DNA of 64,000 bases, taken from assembly GCF_003605735.1 (NCBI RefSeq), contig NZ_QXTJ01000045.1, positions 182,093 through 246,092 on the forward strand. Direction: 5' to 3'. Both the position numbers and the translations under genes were made by a program. The DNA comes from Pseudomonas sp. LS-2 (GTDB lineage Bacteria > Pseudomonadota > Gammaproteobacteria > Pseudomonadales > Pseudomonadaceae). This document shows positions 9,984 to 18,224 of the stretch, in pieces. Position 1 is the first letter of the stretch. Each line of letters starts with the position of its first letter. The notes beneath the pieces are model-generated. The model was not told the origin of the DNA, did not search any database, and saw nothing but the letters and a program-made list of their open reading frames with translations.

Positions 9984-10927
9984 CGAAGTTTCTCCGCAAC
10001 ACGCATCACGGCACTGCGCGAACGAGGGTTGGCGCGAGTCTCTTCATCGGACGCGAACTGCGCTTTGCCGATCAGTTTGATGCGCGGTTCGAAGGCTTGA
10101 TGGCGGATGGGCAAATTGCGCGGCATGTTGTCCGCCTCGCCCTTGACCAGCTTGCGCATGAACAGCTTGACGATGCGATCTTCCAGCGAATGAAAGCTGA
10201 TGACGGCCAGACGACCGCCTATTTCGAGGGCTTCCAGTGCCGCTTCAAGGCCGGCTTCCAGATCACCCAGCTCGTTGTTCACGTGAATGCGCAGCCCCTG
10301 GAATGCACGGGTAGCCGGATTCTTCCCCTTTTCCCACGCAGGGTTGGCGACTTTCAACACTTCGGCCAGATCGGCAGTACGCTCGAAGGGTTGCGTCTCG
10401 CGGCGGGCAACCACGGCACCGGCCATGCGTCGGGCGAAACGCTCTTCGCCGTATTCCTTGAATACGCGAGCGATCTCTTCGGCGGGCGCACTGTTGACGA
10501 ACTCTGCGGCACTGATCCCGCGAGTCGGGTCCATGCGCATGTCCAGCGGGCCGTCATTCATGAAACTGAAGCCGCGCTCGGGGTCGTCGAGTTGCGGCGA
10601 GGAAACGCCAAGGTCCAGCAGGATACCGCTGACTTTTCCAGCAATCCCGCGTTCCAGAGCCTCGGAGCCCAGTTCCGCAAAGCTGCGCTGCACAATGACA
10701 AAGCGGCCGTCTTCGGCCGCCAGCGCTTGCCCTGTGGCAATCGCTTGAGGATCCTTGTCGAACCCGAGGAGCCTGCCATCGGGCCCCAGATTCTGCAGGA
10801 TGAGCCGGCTGTGCCCGCCGCGTCCGAATGTGCCATCCAGATAGCAGCCATCGGCGCGCACCGCGAGAGCCTCGACGGCTTCTTCGAGCAGTACGGTGAT
10901 GTGGGTAAAGCCGCTATTCATAGTCAC
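9980..10927 (-). CDS. rsmH: RsmH (MraW), 16S rRNA m4C1402 methyltransferase
   Basis: SAM-dependent N4-methyltransferase for C1402 of 16S rRNA. The 315-residue product carries the SAM motif DGTFGRGGHSR and the conserved ISFHSLEDR motif. The chosen GTG start (10925-10927) forms a GTGA overlap with the mraZ stop; the ATG two codons later (10921) is the alternative. Together with RsmI, encoded across rnpB, it makes the m4Cm modification of the same nucleotide. Confidence 0.95.
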   Translation of the reverse strand: MTMNSGFTHITVLLEEAVEALAVRADGCYLDGTFGRGGHSRLILQNLGPDGRLLGFDKDPQAIATGQALAAEDGRFVIVQRSFAELGSEALERGIAGKVSGILLDLGVSSPQLDDPERGFSFMNDGPLDMRMDPTRGISAAEFVNSAPAEEIARVFKEYGEERFARRMAGAVVARRETQPFERTADLAEVLKVANPAWEKGKNPATRAFQGLRIHVNNELGDLEAGLEAALEALEIGGRLAVISFHSLEDRIVKLFMRKLVKGEADNMPRNLPIRHQAFEPRIKLIGKAQFASDEETRANPRSRSAVMRVAEKLR

Positions 10928-11379
10928 AGGATCAAATCACGCAGTTCATCAGGCATCGCGCCCGGTTTTTGAATGGCCGCAAGGTCAGCATCAGCAAGTG
11001 CGTTCCAGGCGTCCTCATCCCACAGTTGAAACTTGTTCAGTTGGCCGACCAGCATCACTCGCTTGTCGAGCTTGGCGTAGTCGCGCAAACGTGGCGGCAC
11101 CAGAAAACGCCCACTGCCATCAAGTTCCAGATCAACCGCGTTACCGATCAACAGCCGCTGCAGACGACGGTTTTCTTCACGAAATGTGGCGAGCTCACGC
11201 AATTTGGCTTCGATCAGTTCCCATTCCGGGAGCGGATAGATGCACAAGCATGGATCGACGGTATCAATGGTCACGATCAACTGGCCGGCGCTACGCGAAT
11301 CCAGCTCGTCACGGTACCGGCTCGGCATAGCGAGACGGCCCTTTGCATCGAGATTGATTGCGTTTGCACCACGAAACAC
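10924..11379 (-). CDS. mraZ: MraZ, AbrB-fold transcriptional regulator of the dcw operon
   Basis: First gene of the dcw operon. The 151-residue product contains two SpoVT/AbrB-type swapped-hairpin DNA-binding units (around residues 5-52 and 81-124, the first beginning AINLDAKGRLAMP). In E. coli MraZ binds repeats just downstream of its own promoter; equivalent repeats are visible here at 11420-11444. The start is GTG (11377-11379) with GGAG about ten bases upstream. It overlaps rsmH by 4 nt. Confidence 0.95.
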   Translation of the reverse strand: MFRGANAINLDAKGRLAMPSRYRDELDSRSAGQLIVTIDTVDPCLCIYPLPEWELIEAKLRELATFREENRRLQRLLIGNAVDLELDGSGRFLVPPRLRDYAKLDKRVMLVGQLNKFQLWDEDAWNALADADLAAIQKPGAMPDELRDLIL

Positions 11380-11419
11380 AGGCGCGCTCTCCGAATATTA
11401 TCTTTTTGCGCTAAAAAAA

Positions 11420-11444
11420 CCCACTTCACGCCACTTTCCGCCAC
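11420..11444 (-). promoter_or_regulatory. Three 10-bp-spaced MraZ-binding repeats
   Basis: On the minus strand the sequence reads GTGGC-N5-GTGGC-N5-GTGGG, with units at 11440-11444, 11430-11434 and 11420-11424. A period of exactly 10 bp places the units on one face of the helix. This matches the known arrangement of MraZ repeats (TGG-type boxes separated by 5 bp) and lies between the -10 box and mraZ, so autorepression is the natural reading. Confidence 0.8.
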
Positions 11445-11452
11445 TCGCGCAC

Positions 11453-11482
11453 ACTATAGGAATGCGCCCACCACACCGTCAA
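11453..11482 (-). promoter_or_regulatory. Predicted sigma70 promoter of the dcw operon (Pmra)
   Basis: Minus strand: -35 TTGACG (11477-11482), an 18-bp spacer, and -10 TATAGT (11453-11458). It lies directly upstream of the MraZ-type repeats and about 75 bp from the mraZ GTG. The rest of 11483-11690 shows no gene and no other clear signal. Confidence 0.7.
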
Positions 11483-11690
11483 GGCGACTTCTTAAGGAAA
11501 ACCCTTACAGGACGGAGATTTAGGAGGGGTTGTGGAGTACTTCTGGAAAAATTCGGAACGTTCCTACAGATAAATCCGAGGAAACTCAGAAACATGAGGG
11601 TCGAAGTTAAAGTGATTTGTGAGGTTTAAGATTTTTTCGGCATTACGAGGAGGTTTCTGCGAGAGAAAAAGCAGAGAGGGGAAAAGGTGG

Positions 11691-12046
11691 AGAGTCGATC
11701 TGTAAGCCGGGTTCTGTCGAGGACAGTCATTCCTCTACGATGGCCATCACTGGACATCTTTAGCAACCTACCCGGTTCCAGCGCGGGCCACGCCTTGGAA
11801 CCCTATTTGGTCTTGCTCCGAGTGGGGTTTACCTAGCCACGAACTGTTGCCAGCCGTGCGGTGCGCTCTTACCGCACCTTTTCACCCTTACCGGCACCGA
11901 AGTGCTTAGGCGGTTATTTTCTGTGGCACTTTCCGTAGGCTCGCGCCCCCCAGGCGTTACCTGGCACTCCGCCCTATGGAGCCCGGACTTTCCTCCCCCC
12001 GTCATTGCGGAACAATGAAAGGCAGCGACTGTCCAATCGACTCTCC
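11691..12046 (-). ncRNA. rnpB: RNase P RNA (M1 RNA), bacterial class A
   Basis: Catalytic RNA that removes 5' leaders of tRNA precursors. Read on the minus strand, it begins AGAGUCGAUUGGACAGUCGC and ends in ACCCGGCUUACAGAUCGACU, where the 5' and 3' ends pair as the P1 helix (AGAGUCGAU with AUCGACUCU). Internal segments such as the AGGGUGCGGUAAGAGC-type stretch are also class A signatures. Ends are judged from the terminal helix and may be off by a few bases. Position between mraZ and rsmI is usual for Pseudomonas. Confidence 0.95.
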
Positions 12047-12131
12047 GCCGCCAAGGTTAATGGCAGGGCGACACAAGAACAAGCTTTAAAAAACCTGTCA
12101 TCCATCTATGTGACTGCCTGAGGGGGAAAGT

Positions 12132-13004
12132 TCACTCCCCTTTCTGCTTGTCGAGAGCGACTTGATACAAAAGATTCTTGCGCACCCCAGTGATCTCGGC
12201 CGCCAAAGCTGCTGCACGCTTGAGCGGCATCTCCTCCAGCAGCAGATCGAGCACCCGACGCGCTTCAGCACCGATTGCATCCTCACCTTCCGGCTCGCTC
12301 CAACCCGCCACCAGCACCACGCACTCGCCACGCTGCTGATTGCTGTCCGCCTCGACGAAGGCGCGCAGCTCTCCCAACGGCAAGCCCTTGAGCGTTTCGA
12401 ACGTCTTGGTCAACTCTCGACCCAGCACGGCGGGACGATCCGCACCGAAGACTGCTTCCAGGTCCTGCAGACACTCGAGGATCCGATGCGGCGCCTCATA
12501 GAAGATCACGGTGCGCGGCTCTTCCTTCAGCAATTCAAGACGCGCCTTGCGCCCCACTGCCTTGGCTGGCAGAAACCCCTCGAAGATGAAGCGGTCGGAC
12601 GGCAAGCCCGCTGCGCTAAGGGCCGCGATCAGCGCGCAGGCACCTGGAACCGGCACAACCTGAATGCCCGCAGCTCGAGCCTGACGCACCAGGTGATAGC
12701 CGGGATCGGAAATCAGCGGCGTGCCCGCATCGGAGATCAGCGCTACATCGTCGCCCGCCAGCAAACGCTGAATAAACCGACTGCCTTCTTCACGCTCGTT
12801 ATGCTCGTGGCAGGCGGCGAGCGGGGTCGCTATGCCGAAATGTTGCATCAGCCGTAACGAATGCCGGGTATCTTCGGCAGCGATCAATGCCACCTCACGC
12901 AGTACCTTCAAGGCACGCACGCTCATGTCATCCAGGTTGCCGATCGGCGTGGCCACCACATAAAGCGAGCCTGTAGTGGAATTCAAAGCACCCGGAGCAG
13001 TCAA
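12132..13004 (-). CDS. rsmI: RsmI, 16S rRNA 2'-O-methyltransferase (C1402)
   Basis: Tetrapyrrole-methylase-fold enzyme that 2'-O-methylates C1402 of 16S rRNA. Motifs include VVATPIGNLDD near the N-terminus, SDAGTPLISDPGY and PGACALIAALSAAGLP. I chose the TTG at 13002-13004 (290 aa, product starting MTAPGALNST) because GAGGTG sits 6 bases upstream, the length fits the family, and a -10-like TACAAT overlaps the upstream ATG at 13037. The ATG at 13037 (301 aa) is the alternative. Divergent from lpoA. Confidence 0.9.
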   Translation of the reverse strand: MTAPGALNSTTGSLYVVATPIGNLDDMSVRALKVLREVALIAAEDTRHSLRLMQHFGIATPLAACHEHNEREEGSRFIQRLLAGDDVALISDAGTPLISDPGYHLVRQARAAGIQVVPVPGACALIAALSAAGLPSDRFIFEGFLPAKAVGRKARLELLKEEPRTVIFYEAPHRILECLQDLEAVFGADRPAVLGRELTKTFETLKGLPLGELRAFVEADSNQQRGECVVLVAGWSEPEGEDAIGAEARRVLDLLLEEMPLKRAAALAAEITGVRKNLLYQVALDKQKGE

Positions 13005-13035
13005 AGCGCACACCTCATGTTCGGTAAAAGCCTGC

Positions 13036-13041
13036 ATTGTA
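13036..13041 (-). promoter_or_regulatory. Possible -10 box (TACAAT) of rsmI
   Basis: TACAAT on the minus strand, about 32 bp upstream of the preferred TTG start. It would place transcription initiation downstream of the ATG at 13037, which argues against that start. No good -35 box is visible. Confidence 0.35.
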
Positions 13042-13217
13042 CAGGTTAAGGCGTCAGACACAGGGAGATTGAAGAATGGACGAATACATCTGCTCACACA
13101 TCGACATCGCCGCCCACCGACAGGAAAAAACACTGTCCAAGCCGCACATTTGCGCTTCAGGGCGACCAATATCGCTGCTTTAACGCCTACGACATCGCGC
13201 CCAGGCCAGTGCTTGGG

Positions 13218-13223
13218 TACAAT
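13218..13223 (+). promoter_or_regulatory. Possible -10 box (TACAAT) of the lpoA operon
   Basis: TACAAT, 36 bp upstream of the lpoA ATG. The -35 region is not canonical. It is the best candidate in the 222-bp divergent rsmI-lpoA gap. Confidence 0.4.
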
Positions 13224-13259
13224 TCCACGCTAATTTGCTCGAGAATCAGGAACATACAC

Positions 13260-15074
13260 ATGATCGCTTGCCTGCGGCTGTTCTCTGCCCTCTGCCTTGC
13301 TGCCCTGTTGGCCGCTTGCGCCGGTTCGCCCTCTTCCAGCCTTGGCGAATTGCCACGCACCCCTGACGCCAGCATCGAGCAGTTGCTCGAACAAGCCGCT
13401 GCAGCCAAATCACCTGACCAGGCCGCATTGCTGCGACTGACCGCCGCCGACCTGGCCGCACGTCAGAACAACCCGAGTCGGGCTGCGAGCATTCTGGAAC
13501 AGGTCCAGATGGATCAGCTCAAGACCGATAAACAGATTTACGCCAACACGCTGTCTGCCGAACTGGCCCTGGGCCGCAGCCAGCCGAAAGCTGCGCTGAC
13601 CGCACTCAGTCACCCGAGCCTGCAGCATCTGGGTGAAATGCCCGTCGATCTGCAGACCCGCGCGCATACCGTTCGCGCTCGTGCGCTGGAAGCCGACGGC
13701 CAGGCCCTCGCCGCCGCCAGCGAGCGCGTATTCATGGGCCCGCTGCTACAAGGGGATGCCCTTGCCGCCAACAACGATGCCATCTGGACTCTGGTCGCGG
13801 CTCTGCCTCCTGAACAGCTGCAAAGCACTGCCAATGACGACATGGGCAGCTGGCTGAGCCTGGCTCGCGCCGTCAAAGGCGCTGGCACACTGGAACAGCA
13901 ACAGGCGGCGATCGACAACTGGAAAGCGCAGAACCCGCAACACCCCGCTGCACGCCAATTGCCAACTTCGCTGGCTCAATTGCGTGACCTGAAAAGCGAA
14001 CCGCTGACCAAGATCGCTTTGCTGCTCCCACAAGACGGCCCGCTCGCTTCCGTAGCGCGCGCTCTGCGTGATGGCTTCATGGCCGCTCACTACCAGGCGC
14101 AACAGGCCGGCCAGAAGCCACCTGCAATCGAGGTGTTCGACAGCTCCCGCGTGACCTCGATGGACGCTTTCTACGCCCAGGCCAAGGCGGCAGGCGTGCA
14201 GATGGTAGTCGGTCCGCTGGAAAAACCGCTGGTCAAGCAGCTGAGCACTCACCCGCAACTGCCCATCACTACCCTGGCCCTGAACTACAGCGACGCCACC
14301 GCTCAAGGTCCGGCCGAGCTGTTCCAGTTCGGCCTGGCTGCCGAAGACGAAGCGCGCGAAGTGGCACGTCGTGCCTGGGCCGATGGCAAACGCAACGCCG
14401 TGGCAATGGTGCCGAAAGGCGAATGGGGTGATCGCGTGCTCGAGGCGTTCCGCCAGAGCTGGCAAGCCAAGGGCGGTACCCTGCTGGGCGTAGAACGTAT
14501 CGATCAACCGGTCGCACTCGCCCAGCAAGTGGCTGACCTGTTCCAGCTGCGTAATAGCGAGGGTCGTGCACAACGTCTGCAAAGCACCACTGGCGCGCAG
14601 ATGGCAGCGCAACCGTCGCGCCGTCAGGACGTGGACTTCATGTTCCTGGCCGCCACCCCGCAGCAGGCGCAGCAAATCAAACCCACCATGGTCTTCCAGT
14701 ACGCCGGGGACGTTCCGGTCTATGCCACGTCCCATCTGTTCACCAACAGTGGCGATCAGGCGATGTACAACGACCTGAGCGGCGTCCGTTTCTGCGAGAC
14801 CCCCTGGCTGCTCAACGCCACCGACCCTCTGCGCCAGCAAGTCACCGCGCAATGGCCGCAAGCTGGCGGCAGCCTGGGTCGCCTGTATGCGATGGGGATC
14901 GACGCCTACCGCCTGGCCCCGCGCCTGACCCAACTCAAAACCCTGCCCGAAAGCCGCATCGATGGCCTGTCCGGAAGCCTGGCCATCGGTCAGGGTCAAC
15001 GCATCGAGCGTCAGCTGCCTTGGGCAGAGTTCGTCGACGGCAAGGTGCAGCGCCTGCCGGACACCGCTCCTTGA
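13260..15074 (+). CDS. lpoA: LpoA, outer-membrane lipoprotein activator of PBP1A
   Basis: Outer-membrane lipoprotein that stimulates a class A penicillin-binding protein from outside the peptidoglycan. The 604-residue product opens with a lipoprotein signal ending in LLAAC (lipidated Cys about residue 20). A helical TPR-like N-terminal domain follows, then a periplasmic-binding-protein-like C-terminal domain from about residue 240 (KIALLLPQDGPLASVARAL). The frame extends 17 codons upstream, but the ATG at 13260 gives the signal peptide directly. It leads lpoA-yraN-diaA-dolP, the order also seen in enterobacteria. Confidence 0.93.
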   Translation: MIACLRLFSALCLAALLAACAGSPSSSLGELPRTPDASIEQLLEQAAAAKSPDQAALLRLTAADLAARQNNPSRAASILEQVQMDQLKTDKQIYANTLSAELALGRSQPKAALTALSHPSLQHLGEMPVDLQTRAHTVRARALEADGQALAAASERVFMGPLLQGDALAANNDAIWTLVAALPPEQLQSTANDDMGSWLSLARAVKGAGTLEQQQAAIDNWKAQNPQHPAARQLPTSLAQLRDLKSEPLTKIALLLPQDGPLASVARALRDGFMAAHYQAQQAGQKPPAIEVFDSSRVTSMDAFYAQAKAAGVQMVVGPLEKPLVKQLSTHPQLPITTLALNYSDATAQGPAELFQFGLAAEDEAREVARRAWADGKRNAVAMVPKGEWGDRVLEAFRQSWQAKGGTLLGVERIDQPVALAQQVADLFQLRNSEGRAQRLQSTTGAQMAAQPSRRQDVDFMFLAATPQQAQQIKPTMVFQYAGDVPVYATSHLFTNSGDQAMYNDLSGVRFCETPWLLNATDPLRQQVTAQWPQAGGSLGRLYAMGIDAYRLAPRLTQLKTLPESRIDGLSGSLAIGQGQRIERQLPWAEFVDGKVQRLPDTAP

Positions 15075-15445
15075 AGACAGGCAACACGAAACAAACCGCA
15101 GGGCGCGAGGCTGAAGCCTACGCCCTGCGACACTTGCAGCAGCACGGTTTGACGCTCATCACGCAAAACTGGTCATGCAAACGCGGCGAGCTTGATCTGG
15201 TCATGCTCGACGGCGATACAGTAGTATTCGTGGAAGTTCGCTATAGGCGCCACGCCGGATGGGGTGGCGCGCTGGAAAGCGTAGATTTTCGCAAGCAGGA
15301 AAAGCTCATCCTGGCCGCGCACTGGTTTTTGCAGGTCGAATCGAAGTGGGCAGAGTCCGCATGCCGCTTCGATGTCGTTGCAATCAATGGCGACCCAGGC
15401 ACCAGCCCTGCACTGAACTGGCTGCAGAATGCGTTCGACGCCTGA
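15071..15445 (+). CDS. yraN: YraN, UPF0102 family protein
   Basis: Small (124 aa) protein of unknown cellular role with a restriction-endonuclease-like fold. It has the family signature GREAEAYALRHLQQHG, then RGELDLVMLDGDTVVFVEV, where the E-x-D and FVEV residues mark the predicted nuclease core. No ATG is available near the expected start; TTG at 15071 overlaps the lpoA stop as TTGA and gives the usual length. It is 156 nt before diaA. Confidence 0.88.
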   Translation: MKTGNTKQTAGREAEAYALRHLQQHGLTLITQNWSCKRGELDLVMLDGDTVVFVEVRYRRHAGWGGALESVDFRKQEKLILAAHWFLQVESKWAESACRFDVVAINGDPGTSPALNWLQNAFDA

Positions 15446-15601
15446 ACCGGCTTTTCTCATGAAGCCCCGCGCGCTGATGCACCGACACAACCCATACCGT
15501 TTTTTGCTCTTTGCTTTGCGGGCTGCACAGTTTTGTGCCGGGAAGCCGATGACTTGTCTCACACCTCGCCCGACCAGCCGCCCCTATTAAGGTTTTCATA
15601 G

Positions 15602-16195
15602 ATGGACATGCAATCCCGAATTCGCCAGCTTTTTCAGGCCAGCATCGATACCAAGCAACAGGCGATGGACGTTCTTGCACCTCACATCGAGCAAGCCAGC
15701 CAGGTCATGGTCAATGCCTTGCTGAACGAAGGCAAAATGCTTGCGTGCGGCAACGGTGGTTCGGCCGGTGATGCCCAACACTTCTCCTCGGAGCTGCTTA
15801 ACCGTTTCGAGCGTGAGCGACCGAGCCTGCCGGCCATTGCGCTGACCACCGATACGTCGACCATTACCTCGATCGCCAACGATTACAGCTACAACGAAAT
15901 CTTTTCCAAACAGATCCGCGCCCTGGGGCAGCCAGGCGATGTGTTGCTGGCGATTTCAACCAGCGGCAATTCGGCGAACATCATCCAGGCCATCCAGGCC
16001 GCGCATGACAGAGAAATGATTGTTGTGGCCTTGACCGGCCGCGACGGCGGCGACGTCGCTTCGCTGCTGCTGCCAGAAGACGTCGAAATCCGTGTCCCGG
16101 CCAAGGTCACCGCACGTATCCAGGAAGTCCACCTACTGTCGATCCACTGCCTTTGTGATCTGATCGACAGCCAATTGTTCGGGAGTGAAGAATGA
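15602..16195 (+). CDS. diaA: DiaA/GmhA-like SIS-domain protein (DnaA initiator-associating)
   Basis: A single SIS-domain protein of 197 residues, with the sugar-phosphate-binding stretch CGNGGSAGDAQHFSSEL and a later LAISTSGNSANI. Homologues are annotated either as phosphoheptose isomerase GmhA or as DiaA, which promotes DnaA assembly at oriC. The lpoA-yraN-x-dolP context favours DiaA. A second ATG lies 6 nt downstream. The stop overlaps the dolP start (ATGA). Confidence 0.88.
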   Translation: MDMQSRIRQLFQASIDTKQQAMDVLAPHIEQASQVMVNALLNEGKMLACGNGGSAGDAQHFSSELLNRFERERPSLPAIALTTDTSTITSIANDYSYNEIFSKQIRALGQPGDVLLAISTSGNSANIIQAIQAAHDREMIVVALTGRDGGDVASLLLPEDVEIRVPAKVTARIQEVHLLSIHCLCDLIDSQLFGSEE

Positions 16196-16770
16196 TATCC
16201 AAACGTCTCAGCCTACTGGCCCTGACGCTCTGCCTGGGCATCAGCGGATGCAGCTCGGTGATCAACGCCAGCCGCGAAGCACCGATCGACGACGACCGCG
16301 GCACTCGCACCTTCGGGAGCAAGATCGACGACTCGCTGATCGAAACCAAGGTGGCCGTGAACGTCGCCAAAGCCAGCCCCGATCTCGACAACAACTCACA
16401 CATCGTGGTGACCAGTTTCAACGGCGTGGTACTGCTGGCCGGGCAGACGCCACGGGCCGACCTTAAGCAGCTGGCCGAGCAGACTGCCAGCCAGGTACAG
16501 AAGGTCAAGAAGGTCAACAACGAACTGCAGGTGATCGCCCCCTCTTCGATGCTGGCACGCAGCAACGACGCGTGGCTGACCAGCAAGATCAAGACCGAGA
16601 TGCTGACTGATAGCGCCATCCCGGGTTCGCGAATCAAGGTCGTGACCGAGAACGGCATCGTCTACCTGCTGGGGCTGTTGACCCAGGCAGAAGCCAACCG
16701 TGCCACCAATCTGGTCCAGGGCGTTTCGGGCGTGCAGAAGATCGTGAAGCTCTTCGAATACATCGATTGA
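16192..16770 (+). CDS. dolP: DolP (YraP)-like dual-BON-domain outer-membrane lipoprotein
   Basis: Lipoprotein of 192 residues with a signal ending in GISGCSS (Cys about residue 20). Two BON domains follow, around residues 45-115 and 120-190; the second contains GSRIKVVTENGIVYLLG. In E. coli DolP supports outer-membrane integrity and BamA function. It is the last gene of the lpoA operon and overlaps diaA by 4 nt. Confidence 0.9.
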   Translation: MISKRLSLLALTLCLGISGCSSVINASREAPIDDDRGTRTFGSKIDDSLIETKVAVNVAKASPDLDNNSHIVVTSFNGVVLLAGQTPRADLKQLAEQTASQVQKVKKVNNELQVIAPSSMLARSNDAWLTSKIKTEMLTDSAIPGSRIKVVTENGIVYLLGLLTQAEANRATNLVQGVSGVQKIVKLFEYID

Positions 16771-16780
16771 TTCAGATCCC

Positions 16781-16869
16781 TGTAGGGGTGAGCTTGCTCG
16801 CGATGGGGGTTTGAGATTGAGTAAACGCATCACTGACCCAACGCAATCGCGAGCAAGCTCACGCCTACA
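16781..16869. repeat. REP-type inverted repeat (TGTAGG...GAGCTTGCTCGCGA family)
   Basis: Left arm 16781-16804 and right arm 16846-16869 are near-perfect inverted copies (with mismatches near the outer ends) around a 41-nt spacer. Each arm carries its own internal palindrome GAGCTTGCTC. This is the paired-REP layout common in Pseudomonas intergenic regions, placed here just after dolP. Confidence 0.85.
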
Positions 16870-16896
16870 AAAGATCGTATTCATGCTGCGCGACAC

Positions 16897-16927
16897 AAAA
16901 AAGGCGATCCCTGGGGATCGCCTTTTT
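16897..16927. terminator. Bidirectional Rho-independent terminator between dolP and sspB
   Basis: Perfect 8-bp stem (GGCGATCC / GGATCGCC, 16903-16910 and 16915-16922) with loop CTGG, flanked by an A-run and a T-run. It can end both the dolP and the sspB transcripts. Confidence 0.9.
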
Positions 16928-16944
16928 CGTTACTGAGCGGTCGA

Positions 16945-17358
16945 CTACTTGACCACTTTCAGACTCGGCCGGCCGGAAGGGCGCGGCGGCTCGTCGTCTG
17001 GCGGCGGCACGTCGTCTTCCATGTCCAGCTCTTCATCATCGTCCACGGCAGGCTCCAGATCGAAGACCATGCCTTGACCGTTCTCACGAGCGTAAATACC
17101 CATGACCGCCGCCACAGGTACGTAGAGGCTGTGCGGTACACCGCCGAAGCGGCCTTCGAAACTCACTGCGTCGTTATCCATGTGCAGGTGACGCACGGCG
17201 CTTGGCGAGATATTGAGGACGATCTGCCCGTCATTGGCAAAACCTTGCGGGACTTGCACCGCCGGGTATTCGGCGTTAACCAGAATGTGCGGCGTACAAT
17301 CGTTATCCACGATCCACTCATACAAAGCGCGGATCAGATAGGGGCGACTGGAGGTCAT
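16945..17358 (-). CDS. sspB: SspB, ClpXP specificity-enhancing factor
   Basis: Adaptor that tethers ssrA-tagged proteins to ClpXP. The 137-residue product has the conserved N-terminal fold (SSRPYLIRALYEWIVDN and the NISPSAV region), then a long acidic, proline-rich linker (DDDEELDMEDDVPPPDDE). It ends in the short ClpX-binding tail RPSLKVVK. The ATG at 17358 is preferred over the TTG immediately before it; AAGGAA lies upstream. Downstream partner of sspA. Confidence 0.94.
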   Translation of the reverse strand: MTSSRPYLIRALYEWIVDNDCTPHILVNAEYPAVQVPQGFANDGQIVLNISPSAVRHLHMDNDAVSFEGRFGGVPHSLYVPVAAVMGIYARENGQGMVFDLEPAVDDDEELDMEDDVPPPDDEPPRPSGRPSLKVVK

Positions 17359-17376
17359 CAAACGGTTCCTTAAGCC

Positions 17377-17994
17377 TTAGCGCATGTCGCGTTCGGCAGC
17401 AGACAGGCTTGCCTGAAATGCCTCACGCGCAAACTGGCGCTCCATATAATCAAGCAACGGCTTGGCGGGCCGCGGCAACTCGATACCCAAAATCGGCAGG
17501 CGCCAGAGTATGGGCAATAGACAGCAGTCGACCAGACTTTGCTCGTCACTGAGGAAAAAAGGTTTCTCCGCAAACAGTGGCGACACACCGGTCAGACTTT
17601 CGCGCAACTCCTTGCGCGCCTGAACACGGGCAGCTTCTTTGCTGCGCGGGTCCAGAATGAGATCCACCAGGCCGCACCAGTCGCGCTGGATCCGATGGAT
17701 CAGCAGACGGCTGTTGGCCCGAGCCACAGGGTAAACCGGCAGTAAAGGTGGATGCGGGTAACGCTCATCCAGGTATTCCATGACAACCGTCGACTCGTAC
17801 AACGCCAGGTCACGATCGACCAGCGTCGGCACGCTGCCGTACGGATTCACCTCGATCAGTTTGGCCGGATGACGGCCTTCAACAACATCGATGATCTCGG
17901 CGCTGACACCTTTCTCGGCGAGCACAATGCGCACGCGATGGGAATAGTGGTCGGCGGGGTCGGAGTAACAGGCCAACCGATTGGTCACGCCCAT
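17377..17994 (-). CDS. sspA: SspA, stringent starvation protein A
   Basis: RNA-polymerase-associated regulator with a glutathione-S-transferase fold but no expected GST activity. The 205-residue product has an N-terminal thioredoxin-like half (CYSDPADHYSHRVRIVL) with the conserved NPYGSVPTLVDRD loop, and a helical C-terminal half. The ATG follows a strong AGGAGG. It forms an operon with sspB, 18 nt downstream. Confidence 0.94.
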   Translation of the reverse strand: MGVTNRLACYSDPADHYSHRVRIVLAEKGVSAEIIDVVEGRHPAKLIEVNPYGSVPTLVDRDLALYESTVVMEYLDERYPHPPLLPVYPVARANSRLLIHRIQRDWCGLVDLILDPRSKEAARVQARKELRESLTGVSPLFAEKPFFLSDEQSLVDCCLLPILWRLPILGIELPRPAKPLLDYMERQFAREAFQASLSAAERDMR

Positions 17995-18224
17995 GGCGGT
18001 CCTCCTCGCTTGTTAAATTTTCGAAAGCAGAAAAAACGAAACGCGCCCTGAAGGCGCCTCCGGCAACATCCACAATGAGCGGGTGTTCGTCGCGGGCGAC
18101 AAGATAGCTCATTTACTCGAAGTAAATTCTGCAATCTTTCGCCCGTTACTATACCCGCTCCGCTTCCATTACCCGAACGAGGCTCTCCAGAGCGCGTTGC
18201 ATCTACAGCACGGCAGGTCTTCTG

